Assembly (NCBI RefSeq): GCF_006538345.1
Contig: NZ_BJKL01000001.1
Coordinates: 1 to 64,000 of the forward strand
Length of the DNA stretch: 64,000 bases
Source of the DNA: Alteromonas sp. KUL49
GTDB taxonomy: Bacteria; Pseudomonadota; Gammaproteobacteria; Enterobacterales; Alteromonadaceae
Direction of reading: 5' to 3'
The notes under the pieces were generated by a model. The model made no database searches, was not told where the DNA came from, and was given only the letters and a program-made list of their open reading frames with translations. Both the position numbers and the translations under genes were made by a program. This document shows, piece by piece, positions 1-10,804 of this stretch (its first letter is position 1; every line of letters begins with the position of its first letter).

Positions 1-92
1 TGTGTTTTCTGAAAACCTCGCCATTATTGACCTATAAGGTTAGTAATGACTAGCTTTGTCAGGGAAGTTGTTTTGCTTTCCTGTCGAAGCGG

Positions 93-160
93 ATGCGCAT
101 TTTAGGGATTTAAACGGCCACGTCAACAAGTATTTTCAAAAAAATGTCATATTTAAATTA
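93..160 (-). promoter_or_regulatory. rRNA-operon type P1 promoter reading leftward
   Basis: Read on the minus strand there is a -35 TTGACG (121-126), a 16-bp spacer and a -10 TAAAAT (99-104). A GCGCATCC discriminator follows, as in stringently controlled rRNA P1 promoters. Upstream of the -35 (131-160) is an A/T-rich stretch that could act as an UP element. Bases 1-92 would be the start of the rRNA leader, and the rRNA genes would lie outside the window. The neighbours yrdA and aroE also flank rrnD in E. coli. The promoter elements are seen directly; the rRNA assignment is an inference from them and from synteny. Confidence 0.72.
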
Positions 161-312
161 ATCGGTCAAAAACCACCCTATATGCCCTAATTTCGTACTA
201 AATATGTGTCTACTCCTCCGATATATTAAAATAGAGGAGATCATCATTGAGATAGGCACGTAAGTGATTACACTAACGTCAAATCTACTTTGAAGAGTTA
301 TAGGAGATAACA

Positions 313-849
313 GTGCCATTACGCCACTATAAGAACATCTACCCTTCTGTCGGTAACAAGGTATATATAGATACATCATCTGTCATTGTTGGTGACGTAA
401 CTCTAGGTAGTGATAGCAGCATTTGGCCACTCGTTGCTGCCAGAGGAGACGTTAACCGTATTTCTATTGGTGAGCGCACCAATATTCAAGATGGTTCAGT
501 ACTGCACGTAACAAGAAAGTCTCCCTCAAATCCTAATGGTTACCCTCTTATTATCGGTAACGATGTCACTGTAGGACATAAATGCATGTTACACGGCTGT
601 CAATTGGGTAACCGTATACTCGTAGGTATGGGAGCGATAATTATGGATGGTGCGATAATAGAGGACGATGTGTTTATTGGCGCAGGTACTTTAGTCCCAC
701 CTAAAAAAACACTCGAAAGTGGGTTTCTTTATGTGGGAAACCCGATGCAAAAGAAACGACCGCTTAAAGACAGCGAGATGCAATTCCTCAAACAGTCGGC
801 AGTTAATTACGTTAACCTCAAAGATGAGTATTTAGCTCAGGAGGAATAA
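313..849 (+). CDS. yrdA: Gamma-carbonic anhydrase family protein YrdA
   Basis: A 178-residue left-handed beta-helix (hexapeptide repeat) protein. The three histidines that bind the metal in gamma-class carbonic anhydrases are present: H65, H89 and H94, the latter two in VGHKCMLHG. The repeats run from about residue 15 to 145. Length and sequence match E. coli YrdA, whose physiological reaction is uncertain, so CO2 hydration is a family expectation only. The start is GTG at 313, preceded by AGGAG about 10 bases upstream; there is no better ATG. The gene stands alone between the leftward rRNA promoter and the convergent aroE, whose stop is 7 bases away. Confidence 0.93.
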   Translation: MPLRHYKNIYPSVGNKVYIDTSSVIVGDVTLGSDSSIWPLVAARGDVNRISIGERTNIQDGSVLHVTRKSPSNPNGYPLIIGNDVTVGHKCMLHGCQLGNRILVGMGAIIMDGAIIEDDVFIGAGTLVPPKKTLESGFLYVGNPMQKKRPLKDSEMQFLKQSAVNYVNLKDEYLAQEE

Positions 850-856
850 AGCACAG

Positions 857-1684
857 TTATTGTGCGCTTACGAGTTCTCGTAAAGCAACAACAACCTCTT
901 TAGTGTCTGGCTGCTTTTCCGTCCATATAGTGAATGCAGCCGCCGCTTGTTCGACTAACATACCTAAACCGTCCAGCGTGTTCTTCGCGCCTAGTTTAGA
1001 TGCCTCTGTTAAAAATACGGTAGGCTCTGCTTTATACACCATGTCATAAGCCACATCGCACCGCTCAAATAACTCGGACGAAAGCGCACACGGTAATTCA
1101 CCATGCAGACTCGCTGCAGTTGAGTTAATAACAACAGTGGGCTTTACCATTGCGATATCGGACAGTGAGACTACTTCTACTTTCCCCGGAGCTGTTTCGT
1201 CGGCCACTATTTGCGCCTTTTCCAATGTTCGATTGGCAAGGGTTAGCGTTGACACGCCCGCAGCTAATAATGGTGCAATAACACCCCGTGCAGCCCCACC
1301 CGCGCCAATCAGTAAAACAGACGCACCTGCTAGTTTAGCGCCGTTGTTAATGAGGTCATTCACTAAGCCCACACCATCCGTATTAAATCCTAAGACTTCT
1401 CCGTTAGTAGTCTTCATTAACGTATTTACCGCTTTGGCATCCTGCGCAGCTTTGTCTTCAACACGGGCAAAGTTGTAGGCATCCAGCTTAAATGGCATTG
1501 TTACGTTACATCCTAACGCACCCTCTTGACTTAAGAACGCTTCGGCAGCCTCAATAAAACCATCGTCCGGCGCCGATATTTTTTCATAAGAGATAACTTC
1601 GTCGCACTGTTTAGCAAACATTTGATGAATCGTTGGTGATAGACTTTGTGCAATTGGATTACCGAAAACGGCGAACTTCTTCAT
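857..1684 (-). CDS. aroE: Shikimate dehydrogenase (NADP+)
   Basis: Catalyses NADPH-dependent reduction of 3-dehydroshikimate to shikimate in the aromatic amino acid (chorismate) pathway. The chosen start gives 275 residues beginning MKKFAVFGNP, the usual AroE N-terminus; an in-frame start 30 bases upstream adds ten atypical residues. Visible motifs are the shikimate-binding NVTMPFK with catalytic lysine, the NTDGVGL aspartate region, and the NADP Rossmann loop GAGGAARG. The start codon overlaps an ATG of the divergent globin frame by two bases, so the two promoters must lie in each other's coding sequence or leader. The gene converges on yrdA. Confidence 0.95.
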   Translation of the reverse strand: MKKFAVFGNPIAQSLSPTIHQMFAKQCDEVISYEKISAPDDGFIEAAEAFLSQEGALGCNVTMPFKLDAYNFARVEDKAAQDAKAVNTLMKTTNGEVLGFNTDGVGLVNDLINNGAKLAGASVLLIGAGGAARGVIAPLLAAGVSTLTLANRTLEKAQIVADETAPGKVEVVSLSDIAMVKPTVVINSTAASLHGELPCALSSELFERCDVAYDMVYKAEPTVFLTEASKLGAKNTLDGLGMLVEQAAAAFTIWTEKQPDTKEVVVALRELVSAQ

Positions 1685-1724
1685 GGGATTATCTAACTTA
1701 TTTAAAAAAGGCAAAAAACAAACG

Positions 1725-2111
1725 ATGGGTGAACAGACTACACCATATCATCTCATAGGGGGAGAGGATAAAGTGAGAGCACTGGCGAATTGTTTTTACG
1801 ATATTATGGAACAAGACCCCTACGCTTCAGAGCTACTTGCCATCCATCCGCAACCCCTTGATCGTATTCGCGAGGTATTCTTCTTGTACCTAAGTTTATG
1901 GCTAGGCGGCCCTGATACGTATCAACAGCAATTTGGCCACCCTCGACTGCGTGCCCGTCACCTCCCTTTCACAGTAACACCAGAACTCAAAGCACAATGG
2001 ATGTATTGTATGCGCAAGGCCATGCTAACCACTGTAGATGATATGACACTGGCAAATAGATTACTGGAAGCGCTAAACACTTTAGCTGACCATATGATTA
2101 ACACCCAATAA
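1725..2111 (+). CDS. Group II truncated hemoglobin-like protein
   Basis: A 128-residue small globin from the ATG at 1725, or 142 residues from an ATG at 1683 that overlaps the aroE start. The signature GHPRLRARHLPF carries the proximal histidine (H79 in the short form). The aromatic pair at the B helix (FY, 24-25) and the tryptophan W92 match the truncated HbO class. Such proteins bind O2 or NO and are linked to redox or nitrosative stress; no specific role can be read here. It is divergent from aroE. Its stop lies within the ompW terminator of the opposite strand. Confidence 0.85.
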   Translation: MGEQTTPYHLIGGEDKVRALANCFYDIMEQDPYASELLAIHPQPLDRIREVFFLYLSLWLGGPDTYQQQFGHPRLRARHLPFTVTPELKAQWMYCMRKAMLTTVDDMTLANRLLEALNTLADHMINTQ

Positions 2112-2140
2112 AAAAGCCCCCACTATGCAATAGTAGGGGC
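2110..2140 (-). terminator. Rho-independent terminator of ompW
   Basis: On the minus strand a GC-rich hairpin (five GC-type pairs, one mismatch, five more pairs, loop of three) is followed by six T. The T run is on the ompW side only, so it terminates ompW; it overlaps the globin stop codon. Confidence 0.85.
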
Positions 2141-2165
2141 CAAAGGTTACACGCCTTGGGTGCGA

Positions 2166-2840
2166 TTAAAATGTGTAACCCACAGAAACGGTATAAACCC
2201 ATGGATTTATATCGATATCAGCCACGCTACCTTCAGTACCACTTAGGTTGAAGCTTGCTTCAGTATTAATGTCGATGTAACGCACAGACGCGTTTACATG
2301 CCATGTTTTGTTTAACTGATAGTCAAAGCCCACTTGTGCAGACAAACCAAAAGAATTGTCAAGCGAGAGGTCGTCTAGGCCAGCCGCTTCGTTGGCTGAT
2401 GTAAATTCTTCGTCGAAGAAAATAGTAAAGTTAACGCCCGCACCAACATAAGGCTGGAAAGCAGATGATGGGTCATTGAGGTAATAGTTAACCGACACTG
2501 TTGGAGGTAAGTGAGTAACTTCGCCTAATTTATTGCCTGTACCGAGAGGATCGGTAACAGAGAAGTTCACGTCATGAGTAAAGGGCGTAGCCGCTAACAA
2601 TTCAACGTTGATACGGTCAGTTAAGAAATAAGCAACGTTAAGTCCCAACTGAGTATTGTTGTCAACAGTAAGACCAACACCAAGGTCGGTACCACCTACC
2701 ATAATATTTGATGATGATTCGTCTGGTGCAACGGTGGTCAAGCCTCCGCGTACAATCCAATCTCCCGCTTCGTGTGCTGAAGCCAAAGGAGTTGCTAGAA
2801 GAAGAGGAATAATGGTTGCTGCGAGTTTACGTGTGTGCAT
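2166..2840 (-). CDS. ompW: OmpW family outer membrane protein
   Basis: A 224-residue outer membrane beta-barrel protein. It has a signal peptide (residues 1-22, ending ASA), an HEAGDWIVRGGLTTVAPDESS start typical of OmpW, alternating amphipathic strands, and a C-terminal aromatic residue (YTF) as the barrel-assembly signal. OmpW forms a small eight-stranded barrel thought to let small hydrophobic molecules across the outer membrane. It is a single-gene unit with its own terminator. A perfect FNR-type palindrome lies about 115 bases upstream, which suggests oxygen-responsive expression as reported for E. coli ompW. Confidence 0.92.
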   Translation of the reverse strand: MHTRKLAATIIPLLLATPLASAHEAGDWIVRGGLTTVAPDESSSNIMVGGTDLGVGLTVDNNTQLGLNVAYFLTDRINVELLAATPFTHDVNFSVTDPLGTGNKLGEVTHLPPTVSVNYYLNDPSSAFQPYVGAGVNFTIFFDEEFTSANEAAGLDDLSLDNSFGLSAQVGFDYQLNKTWHVNASVRYIDINTEASFNLSGTEGSVADIDINPWVYTVSVGYTF

Positions 2841-2953
2841 TGTGTTTCTCTCTTGTGTTCAAAGAAGATAGCGCTACTTTACCGCCTGAACCAAAAGTTC
2901 ATTTGATCCAGCGCAACTTCCTATAGCAACAACACAAGTATCGGCAACCCCCA

Positions 2954-2967
2954 TTGATGTGGATCAA
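2954..2967 (-). promoter_or_regulatory. FNR/Anr-type operator upstream of ompW
   Basis: TTGATGTGGATCAA is an exact match to the FNR palindrome TTGAT-N4-ATCAA. It sits between hemF and ompW, both on the minus strand, 114 bases upstream of the ompW start. A possible -10 (TATAGG, 2920-2925 on the minus strand) puts the site roughly 45 bases upstream of a start of transcription, compatible with activation. No binding has been shown. Confidence 0.7.
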
Positions 2968-3003
2968 AAATCACACCTGTGAGAATCGCCTCTTAACACT
3001 CGC

Positions 3004-4511
<1,508 letters not shown>

Positions 4512-4531
4512 TATTTATTTCTCTAAACGAA

Positions 4532-5077
4532 TTACAGTTCTTCTTTGTAACCACACATTGGCTGAGGGCAACAAAGTGAACCTTTCTTTTTGATCATCAC
4601 GGCCCAGCCACATGCAGGACACGCTTTATTGATAGGGGTGAAATTTAGCACATAACGGCATTTTGGATAATTATTGCAGGCAAAAAACTGCTTCCCGTAC
4701 TTGCTTGTTCGAGACAGTAAATGTCCATCGCTGCATTTGGGACAATTTACCTGGGTATCCTCTTGGCTTTTTAACGGGGATATATAGTGACAATCGGGAA
4801 ACTGCGTACAGCCCAAAAACATGCCGTAACGCCCCTTTTTTATCGCTAAATTAGCGCTGCATTCTGGACAAGAAGAGCCTTCTAGTACTTTTAATACTGA
4901 TGTTTGATTGTCGTGAAGCGGCTTACTAAACTCACACTCTGGATACCCAGAGCACCCCAAAAAAGGGCCTGATTTACTGTGCTTAATTTGCAGAGGTTTG
5001 TTGCATTCTGGGCAATCGCCGTAGGATTCCAGCGCTTGTTCATGCGCTGAAAACAAAGAATGGTCGATTTTAGACAT
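4532..5077 (-). CDS. yrdD: Topoisomerase-type C4 zinc-ribbon protein YrdD
   Basis: 181 residues made almost wholly of consecutive zinc ribbons. Four CPxC or CxxC modules (CPECNKPL, CPECSANL, CPKCSDGH, CPACGWAV) each pair with a downstream cysteine cluster such as GCSGYPEC or GCTQFPDC. These resemble the C-terminal DNA-binding ribbons of topoisomerase I, but the catalytic domain is absent. Single-stranded DNA binding is the family expectation; the cellular role is not established. The stop lies 20 bases before tsaC, and the start is two bases after the smg stop. Confidence 0.92.
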   Translation of the reverse strand: MSKIDHSLFSAHEQALESYGDCPECNKPLQIKHSKSGPFLGCSGYPECEFSKPLHDNQTSVLKVLEGSSCPECSANLAIKKGRYGMFLGCTQFPDCHYISPLKSQEDTQVNCPKCSDGHLLSRTSKYGKQFFACNNYPKCRYVLNFTPINKACPACGWAVMIKKKGSLCCPQPMCGYKEEL

Positions 5078-5079
5078 GA

Positions 5080-5556
5080 TTAATGGAGTGTACCGTCCGG
5101 TTCTGCGAACAATAAGTCTTCCATCTGTGCGTACGCTTTTTCTTTTCCAGGTACATTAAATAGCACCATGAGCACGACCCATTTGAGATCTTCTAAACAA
5201 AATTCAGCGGAATCGATTTCCATAACACGATCTATCACCATTTCTCGTGTTGACGCGTCTAACACACTAACCTGCTCTAGGAATAATAAGAATCCCTGAC
5301 ACTCAACATCTAAACGCATTTGTTCTTCGTAAGTGTAAATACGGCTAACGCTGGCGCTCATACCCTTGCAAAAATACGGCTTGATATCTGTCTCTTGTAA
5401 AGCAGCGAGTTTCTCTAACCAAGCTAGGGCTTTGTATATTTCGTCGTGATGGAAACCGGCACGAACTAACTCTTCAGTTAATTCATCTTGGTCGACTCGA
5501 ATTTCCGTTTCACTATGAATAAAGTTTTCGAAAAGGTACATGAGGATGTCGAACAT
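5080..5556 (-). CDS. smg: Smg family protein (DUF494)
   Basis: 158 residues, all-helical in appearance, with the N-terminus [14 protein letters not shown] typical of Smg/DUF494. It is almost always found beside dprA in gammaproteobacteria, and here lies one base from the dprA stop and two bases from yrdD. The molecular function is unknown; its link with DprA and YrdD suggests a role in DNA processing, but that rests only on neighbourhood. Confidence 0.93.
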   Translation of the reverse strand: MFDILMYLFENFIHSETEIRVDQDELTEELVRAGFHHDEIYKALAWLEKLAALQETDIKPYFCKGMSASVSRIYTYEEQMRLDVECQGFLLFLEQVSVLDASTREMVIDRVMEIDSAEFCLEDLKWVVLMVLFNVPGKEKAYAQMEDLLFAEPDGTLH

Positions 5557-5557
5557 G

Positions 5558-6670
5558 TTATTTGCCCCTCAATTTAACGTAGCCACCTGGGACGGAAGCT
5601 ACCAAGCCACGCAACTCATATTCTAGTAATACTGCCATAGCGTCTTGGACTGGCATGGCGCTGCGTTCGGTAATAACATCAATAGCGGTGATGTCATAAT
5701 CCACACTATCTAATAATTTATCGGTTGCCAAGCTATTAACTTCACTTTTTTTCGTTGTTTCGACGTCGATTAATGCAGGTTGCCAAATATATGAAGGTAG
5801 GGCTGACAGAATGTCATCAACACAGGTCACCAATGACGCGCCCTGTTGTATTAACCAATGACAACCTTCAGATTGAGGTTGTAAAATATTACCGGGAACT
5901 GCAAAAACTTCTTTCCCTAGATCTGCGGCCAACTTGGCAGTAATCAAGGTGCCACTCTTAATTTTAGCTTCTATTACCAAGGTTCCCATACACAACGCCG
6001 CTATTATTCGATTGCGTTTCGGAAAATGCCAAGAGAGCGGCGCCGTATTTGGAAAGAACTCGGTCACTAAAGCTCCACCACCGTCGATAATGTTATTTGC
6101 CAATCGCTGATGCCGCTTGGGATAGATGCTGTCTGGGCCGGTGGCAGTAACCGCTATGGTTGCTCCGCCCATTTTCAATGTTTCGTCATGAGCCACACCA
6201 TCGATACCTAGTGCCAACCCACTGGTAATCACAATGTCTTGCTGAACCAGTTCGCGGCAGAAATGACGAGTATTCTCCTTACCTTGCAAACTAGCATTGC
6301 GACTCCCAACTATCGCTATTTGAGAGCGGTTCAAAAGACAGGGGTTTCCAGTAACAAACAATACTAACGGAGGCTGTGAAAGTTGCTTTAACACACTGGG
6401 GTAATTCGGGTCGTCATAGGTAATGATATGATGTTGTGGACTGCTTGCTTCCCAGTACTTAGCTTGCTGAACCTTGTGGTAAGACAAAGTGTCGTTGAAC
6501 TCATTGGGCAGTTGCTTTGCCAACACCAATTCAGGCAGTGAAGCTACAAACCGCTCCACCGGCAGTGACGTGTAAGCTATCGACTCTAACCATTGCTTGG
6601 CATTGACTTTGTCTGAAGAGGCTAGTGTGAGCCACGAATACGCTTTGCTTTGTACCTCTGGAGTCGCCAT
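5558..6670 (-). CDS. dprA: DNA-processing protein DprA (Smf)
   Basis: A 370-residue DprA. It binds incoming single-stranded DNA and loads RecA during transformation. The Rossmann-like core contains [10 protein letters not shown] (about residue 116), [12 protein letters not shown], the [14 protein letters not shown] segment and the [23 protein letters not shown] block. An N-terminal helical region and a C-terminal winged-helix-like domain (DML1 type, about 300-367) flank it. The start has a conventional ATG 39 bases from the lysM stop. Presence does not prove competence, since DprA is widespread. Confidence 0.96.
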   Translation of the reverse strand: MATPEVQSKAYSWLTLASSDKVNAKQWLESIAYTSLPVERFVASLPELVLAKQLPNEFNDTLSYHKVQQAKYWEASSPQHHIITYDDPNYPSVLKQLSQPPLVLFVTGNPCLLNRSQIAIVGSRNASLQGKENTRHFCRELVQQDIVITSGLALGIDGVAHDETLKMGGATIAVTATGPDSIYPKRHQRLANNIIDGGGALVTEFFPNTAPLSWHFPKRNRIIAALCMGTLVIEAKIKSGTLITAKLAADLGKEVFAVPGNILQPQSEGCHWLIQQGASLVTCVDDILSALPSYIWQPALIDVETTKKSEVNSLATDKLLDSVDYDITAIDVITERSAMPVQDAMAVLLEYELRGLVASVPGGYVKLRGK

Positions 6671-6709
6671 GTCTTTCCTTCGTGTAAGGTGTTCACACGG
6701 CGATAGAGT

Positions 6710-7771
6710 TTAAGGATGCGCGACTATCATTCCCCTTCTAATACCCTTGTCTGCCCGCGTAATCAGTCCAAAACTCGCGCCTTCAAATGTTTTGAGTACA
6801 ACAAGCTCCCCTACTTTTAACGCTGGCTGCTCGACAATGTCAGTAATAGGGTTCCACCTTTGAAGCGATGTATCACTGAGGTAGCGTGGAGCATCGCCAT
6901 TGATAATATCTGCGCCTTGGTGATAGATACCCATAGCAGTGCCTGGCGTTACTTGGTGCAATGAGAGGTCCAGTACAACAACATCGTATAACCCCAACAT
7001 TTCGTAATCGTGCAGGTCGCCGATAACAAAACCTTTTTGCTCATTCGCAGCAGAAAGTGCAATGTCATCAAAAGTTTCTGGTAATGCAGGTGCCAGCTTA
7101 TCTCCTTGTCGAACTTCCCGGTGAGAAGAAACAATAGTCACCATCTGAGTAGTGTCCGATAACTGTGTTTCTTGTAACGCTTGCGCTACACGTTCAACTC
7201 GCAATCCAACCACCTGACCTTGCATGTTTTCAATGCTAGCGTAACGACGAAGTATATTTAACTGACCTTCGGCATTGCTTTGATACTCACTCACTAAATG
7301 ATCGCCCACACTGAATTGGCTTTTACCATTGTGTTCCCCGAGAACCTTCGGTAAATCCTCGTACTCCTCTTCACCCATGAATAACAAAGCATTGGTCAAT
7401 ATACCCAACTGTTCTGCGGAGAACATAGGAATTGGTTGGCGTTTTTGGGTGACAACCCGTTGTGGACTTAATACCCGATGAGGCTTGGCCCTTACAACAG
7501 TGAGAACCGGTACACCATCTTCAATTTGGATACTCAGAATATCGCCAGGGTAGATAAGATGAGGGTCATTCAATTGTGTATTTCTGCGCCACAACTCTGG
7601 CCATTGCCAGGGATGAGCGAGAAATTGGCTGGCAATATCCCATAGGGTATCACCCTTTTTCACTGTATAGGTACTTGGCGCATCTTCATTAATTTCTACA
7701 CTAGCATATACAACTAAAGACCCCAGCAGCAGTGCCATGGTACAGAGCATACGTAGAATGAATTTCGCCAT
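6710..7771 (-). CDS. Secreted LysM-domain peptidoglycan-binding protein
   Basis: 353 residues with an N-terminal signal peptide (1-23, ending VYA) and one LysM domain (about 35-81: YTVKKGDTLWDIA ... LIYPGDIL). A long C-terminal region without catalytic motifs follows. LysM binds GlcNAc of peptidoglycan, so the protein is probably periplasmic or cell-wall-associated. It commonly precedes dprA in marine gammaproteobacteria and leads this leftward gene run. It is divergent from def across 215 bases. Its exact function is unknown. Confidence 0.88.
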   Translation of the reverse strand: MAKFILRMLCTMALLLGSLVVYASVEINEDAPSTYTVKKGDTLWDIASQFLAHPWQWPELWRRNTQLNDPHLIYPGDILSIQIEDGVPVLTVVRAKPHRVLSPQRVVTQKRQPIPMFSAEQLGILTNALLFMGEEEYEDLPKVLGEHNGKSQFSVGDHLVSEYQSNAEGQLNILRRYASIENMQGQVVGLRVERVAQALQETQLSDTTQMVTIVSSHREVRQGDKLAPALPETFDDIALSAANEQKGFVIGDLHDYEMLGLYDVVVLDLSLHQVTPGTAMGIYHQGADIINGDAPRYLSDTSLQRWNPITDIVEQPALKVGELVVLKTFEGASFGLITRADKGIRRGMIVAHP

Positions 7772-7986
7772 AACATACCCTTGTTGTTATTCGTAATGGT
7801 AGTTCAAAGAAAATATCTCGCCATTTGTACAGATTATTCAATCAAAGCAATCTACTAAGTCGCTTCAAAAAACTGCACCTAACCGCGCTATATACGTTAG
7901 AATAGTAACCTAACTAGCGCTGTAAATAGTGCTGACAATGAGATCGTATATCTTTTTATACTGAGTAAAAGTGAAGTAAGCGAAAC

Positions 7987-8496
7987 ATGGCCATTTTAGA
8001 CGTACTTAGTTTTCCTGACGAACGCCTTCGCACGGTGGCGGAACCAGTAGAGTCAGTCAACGACGAAATTAAACAACTTGTATCCGACATGTTCGAGACC
8101 ATGAAAGACGAAAATGGTATCGGGCTAGCTGCTACCCAGGTCAATCGACACGTTCAAGTTGTCGTTATGGATGTGTCTGAAGAGCAAAACGAACCACTTG
8201 TGTTTATTAACCCTAAGATAACTGCTCGTGATGGTATGACTATCAGTGAAGAAGGTTGCTTATCGGTACCGGGTAATTACGCTAAAGTTGAACGCGCCGA
8301 GACAATTACTGTAGAAGCTCTAGATGAGAATGGCGAAATGTTCTCTTTAGATGCTGAAGGTCTCTTGGCAATTTGTATTCAGCACGAGTTAGACCACCTT
8401 AAAGGTAAACTTTTCATTGACTACTTGTCACCATTAAAGCGTCAACGCATTCGTAAAAAGCTAGAGAAAGAAGCACGCCTCGCTGCGCGCGCGTAA
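7987..8496 (+). CDS. def: Peptide deformylase
   Basis: Removes the N-formyl group from nascent proteins. 169 residues, the usual length. All three metal-site motifs are intact: GIGLAATQ (44-51), EGCLS (89-93, ligand C91) and QHELDHLKG (ligands H133 and H137, catalytic E134). It is followed after eight bases by fmt, which installs the formyl group it removes; the def-fmt-rsmB order is conserved. The start ATG gives the classic [11 protein letters not shown]. Confidence 0.98.
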   Translation: MAILDVLSFPDERLRTVAEPVESVNDEIKQLVSDMFETMKDENGIGLAATQVNRHVQVVVMDVSEEQNEPLVFINPKITARDGMTISEEGCLSVPGNYAKVERAETITVEALDENGEMFSLDAEGLLAICIQHELDHLKGKLFIDYLSPLKRQRIRKKLEKEARLAARA

Positions 8497-8504
8497 GGAA
8501 TTTC

Positions 8505-9461
8505 GTGTCTACGCCACTCCGTATAATTTTTGCCGGTACACCGGACTTTGCAGCGCAGCATCTTGCTGCGCTTCTCGATACTGATCACGAGATCATTGCG
8601 GTATACACCCAACCTGATCGACCTGCGGGTCGAGGTAAGAAGCTCACGCCTAGTGCCGTCAAAGTTCTTGCCCTTGAAAACGATCTCCCTGTTTATCAAC
8701 CTCAGTCACTGAAAGATGAAGAGGCACAGCAGACGCTTTCTAACCTTAATGCAGATGTTATGATTGTTGTTGCATATGGGCTATTGCTTCCTCTTGCTGT
8801 GCTTGATGCACCGCGTTTAGGTTGTATTAATGTACACGGCTCCATTTTGCCTAAATGGCGTGGTGCAGCCCCCATTCAACGTTCGCTTTGGGCAGGTGAC
8901 GCTGAAACCGGTGTTACCATCATGCAAATGGACGAGGGTCTAGATACCGGAGACATGCTGGCTATTGAAACCTTACCTATTACCACAGAAGACACCAGTG
9001 CGACGCTTTATGAAAAGCTAGCGGCATTGGGGCCCAAATCACTCATTACTACACTGAGTAAGTTGGAAAGTATTCAACCTCAAAAGCAAGACGATGCATC
9101 GGCTACCTATGCCAAAAAGTTATCAAAAGATGAAGCCAAGATTGACTGGAATGAGAGCGCTGAACAAATAGAGCGAAACATACGTGCATTTAACCCTTGG
9201 CCGGTAGCGTGGACGCAGGTAGAAGACCAGAACATCAAATTATGGTCTGCAACCGTGGTGCCTCTTAAACAACAAGTCGCTCCGGGCACTATTATTCAAG
9301 CAAACAAGGCCGGCATAGTAGTGGCTACGGGTAACCAAGGTCTTTGCATCACTTCATTGCAAATTCCCGGTAAAAAAGCATTACCCGCTGCTGATGTTAT
9401 TAATGCTCGTAAGTCGTGGTTTGAGGTTGGCAGTGTTATCGCGAGTGCATCAGACTCGTGA
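8505..9461 (+). CDS. fmt: Methionyl-tRNA formyltransferase
   Basis: Formylates initiator Met-tRNA using 10-formyl-tetrahydrofolate. 318 residues with the transferase domain first. The catalytic triad is visible as N109, H111 ([18 protein letters not shown]) and D147 (GLDTGD); the C-terminal tRNA-binding domain starts near residue 206. It begins with GTG eight bases after def with AAGGAA before it. Its stop overlaps the GTG start of rsmB in a GTGA arrangement, which indicates translational coupling. Confidence 0.98.
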   Translation: MSTPLRIIFAGTPDFAAQHLAALLDTDHEIIAVYTQPDRPAGRGKKLTPSAVKVLALENDLPVYQPQSLKDEEAQQTLSNLNADVMIVVAYGLLLPLAVLDAPRLGCINVHGSILPKWRGAAPIQRSLWAGDAETGVTIMQMDEGLDTGDMLAIETLPITTEDTSATLYEKLAALGPKSLITTLSKLESIQPQKQDDASATYAKKLSKDEAKIDWNESAEQIERNIRAFNPWPVAWTQVEDQNIKLWSATVVPLKQQVAPGTIIQANKAGIVVATGNQGLCITSLQIPGKKALPAADVINARKSWFEVGSVIASASDS

Positions 9462-10777
9462 AGCCGCTTCCACTCCCAAAACAAAAAAACCTGCGGGCGG
9501 ACTGCGCATGGGTGGTTTATCAGGTATTGGAACAGGGCAAATCCTCGCGCGACTGTCTTGAGAAAGTTCAACGTCGCCACAACCCGCGAGACAATGCTTG
9601 GCTTCAGGAAATGTCTCTTGGGGTAATGCGTAAACTGCCAATTTTGCAGCATTGGTTACGTGCCTTGTTAGATCGCCCCCTTAAAGGTAACAAGAAGGTT
9701 ATTGAACATCTAATTCTGGTCGGCTTCTATCAGCTAGCGTTTTCTAGAGTAAGTGCTCATGCAGCGGTAGGCGAAACAGTCAATGCAGCTCCCTATTTAG
9801 GCGGCGGTGGTCTTAAGGGTTTAGTTAACGCGCTACTAAGAAACTTTCAACGTGAAGCACTGGCTGACAAACCTATAAACAACCCTATTATCGAAAGTGG
9901 ATTTCCCAAATGGATATACAAAGCTATAGACAGTGCGTATCCCGATAATAGTCAGCAAGTAAGAGAAGCTTCAAATGGTATGGGCCCATTGTGGCTTCGA
10001 GTGAATCAACAACAAACTGACTTCACCACCTTTTGTAATGCATTAGACAAGCTAGATATCCCCTACACCACCAGCGAACAGCATCCTAGCGCGGTTATAT
10101 TGAAGAAACGGGAAGACATTACGTCGCTACCCGGTTTTGAGAAAGGATGGTTTGCAGTACAAGATGGTGCTGCACAATTGGCCGCTGCCTACTTGGGCGC
10201 AAAATCTGGTGAGCGAGTTCTAGATTGTTGCTGTGCGCCCGGCGGTAAGACGGGCCATGTATTAGAGCTCACACCAGACCTTGAAACCTGCATTGCCCTC
10301 GACTTTGATGAAAAGCGCTTACAGCGGGTCAGGGAGAACATGACAAGGCTCAAGCATACCCCGGTGATTATCCACGGAGATGCCTCTCAACCTGCCGATT
10401 GGTGGGACGGGCAAGCCTTTGATCGCATATTACTCGATGCCCCCTGTTCCGCTACTGGGGTGATTCGCAGACACCCAGACATTCGCTGGCTGCGAAAATC
10501 ATCTGACATTGATGCACTAAAACTATTACAAGCAAAAATATTAGAAGCGCTGTGGCCCACGCTAAAACCCGGTGGCACATTGTTATACGCTACCTGTTCT
10601 ATTTTACCCGCTGAAAACGTCGAACAAATACGTACATTTTTAGCTAATCACGATGACGCTACCCTGTTACCGCTGCACGAGAATGATTCCAATGACATTC
10701 CAGGTAGACAGATTCTGCCTGGTGAAGCACAAATGGATGGTTTCTATTATGCGAGGCTGGTAAAGTCAGAAGGCTAA
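9458..10777 (+). CDS. rsmB: 16S rRNA (cytosine-967-C5) methyltransferase RsmB
   Basis: Methylates C967 of 16S rRNA with SAM. 439 residues: an N-terminal NusB-like RNA-binding domain (about 20-150) and a C-terminal Rossmann methyltransferase. The latter carries the SAM loop [14 protein letters not shown] (about 258) and the two catalytic cysteines in DAPCSATGV and [10 protein letters not shown]. The start is GTG, sharing bases with the fmt stop. trkA follows after 27 bases, as in E. coli. Confidence 0.97.
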   Translation: MKPLPLPKQKNLRADCAWVVYQVLEQGKSSRDCLEKVQRRHNPRDNAWLQEMSLGVMRKLPILQHWLRALLDRPLKGNKKVIEHLILVGFYQLAFSRVSAHAAVGETVNAAPYLGGGGLKGLVNALLRNFQREALADKPINNPIIESGFPKWIYKAIDSAYPDNSQQVREASNGMGPLWLRVNQQQTDFTTFCNALDKLDIPYTTSEQHPSAVILKKREDITSLPGFEKGWFAVQDGAAQLAAAYLGAKSGERVLDCCCAPGGKTGHVLELTPDLETCIALDFDEKRLQRVRENMTRLKHTPVIIHGDASQPADWWDGQAFDRILLDAPCSATGVIRRHPDIRWLRKSSDIDALKLLQAKILEALWPTLKPGGTLLYATCSILPAENVEQIRTFLANHDDATLLPLHENDSNDIPGRQILPGEAQMDGFYYARLVKSEG

Positions 10778-10804
10778 TAAGAGAGTAAGGTATTGTAAGT
10801 AACG

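Noticed and set aside
1137..1478. Long antisense frames inside aroE, glyS, gyrB and other genes
   Set aside because: These frames mirror codon bias of the real gene on the other strand, lack ribosome sites and resemble no family.
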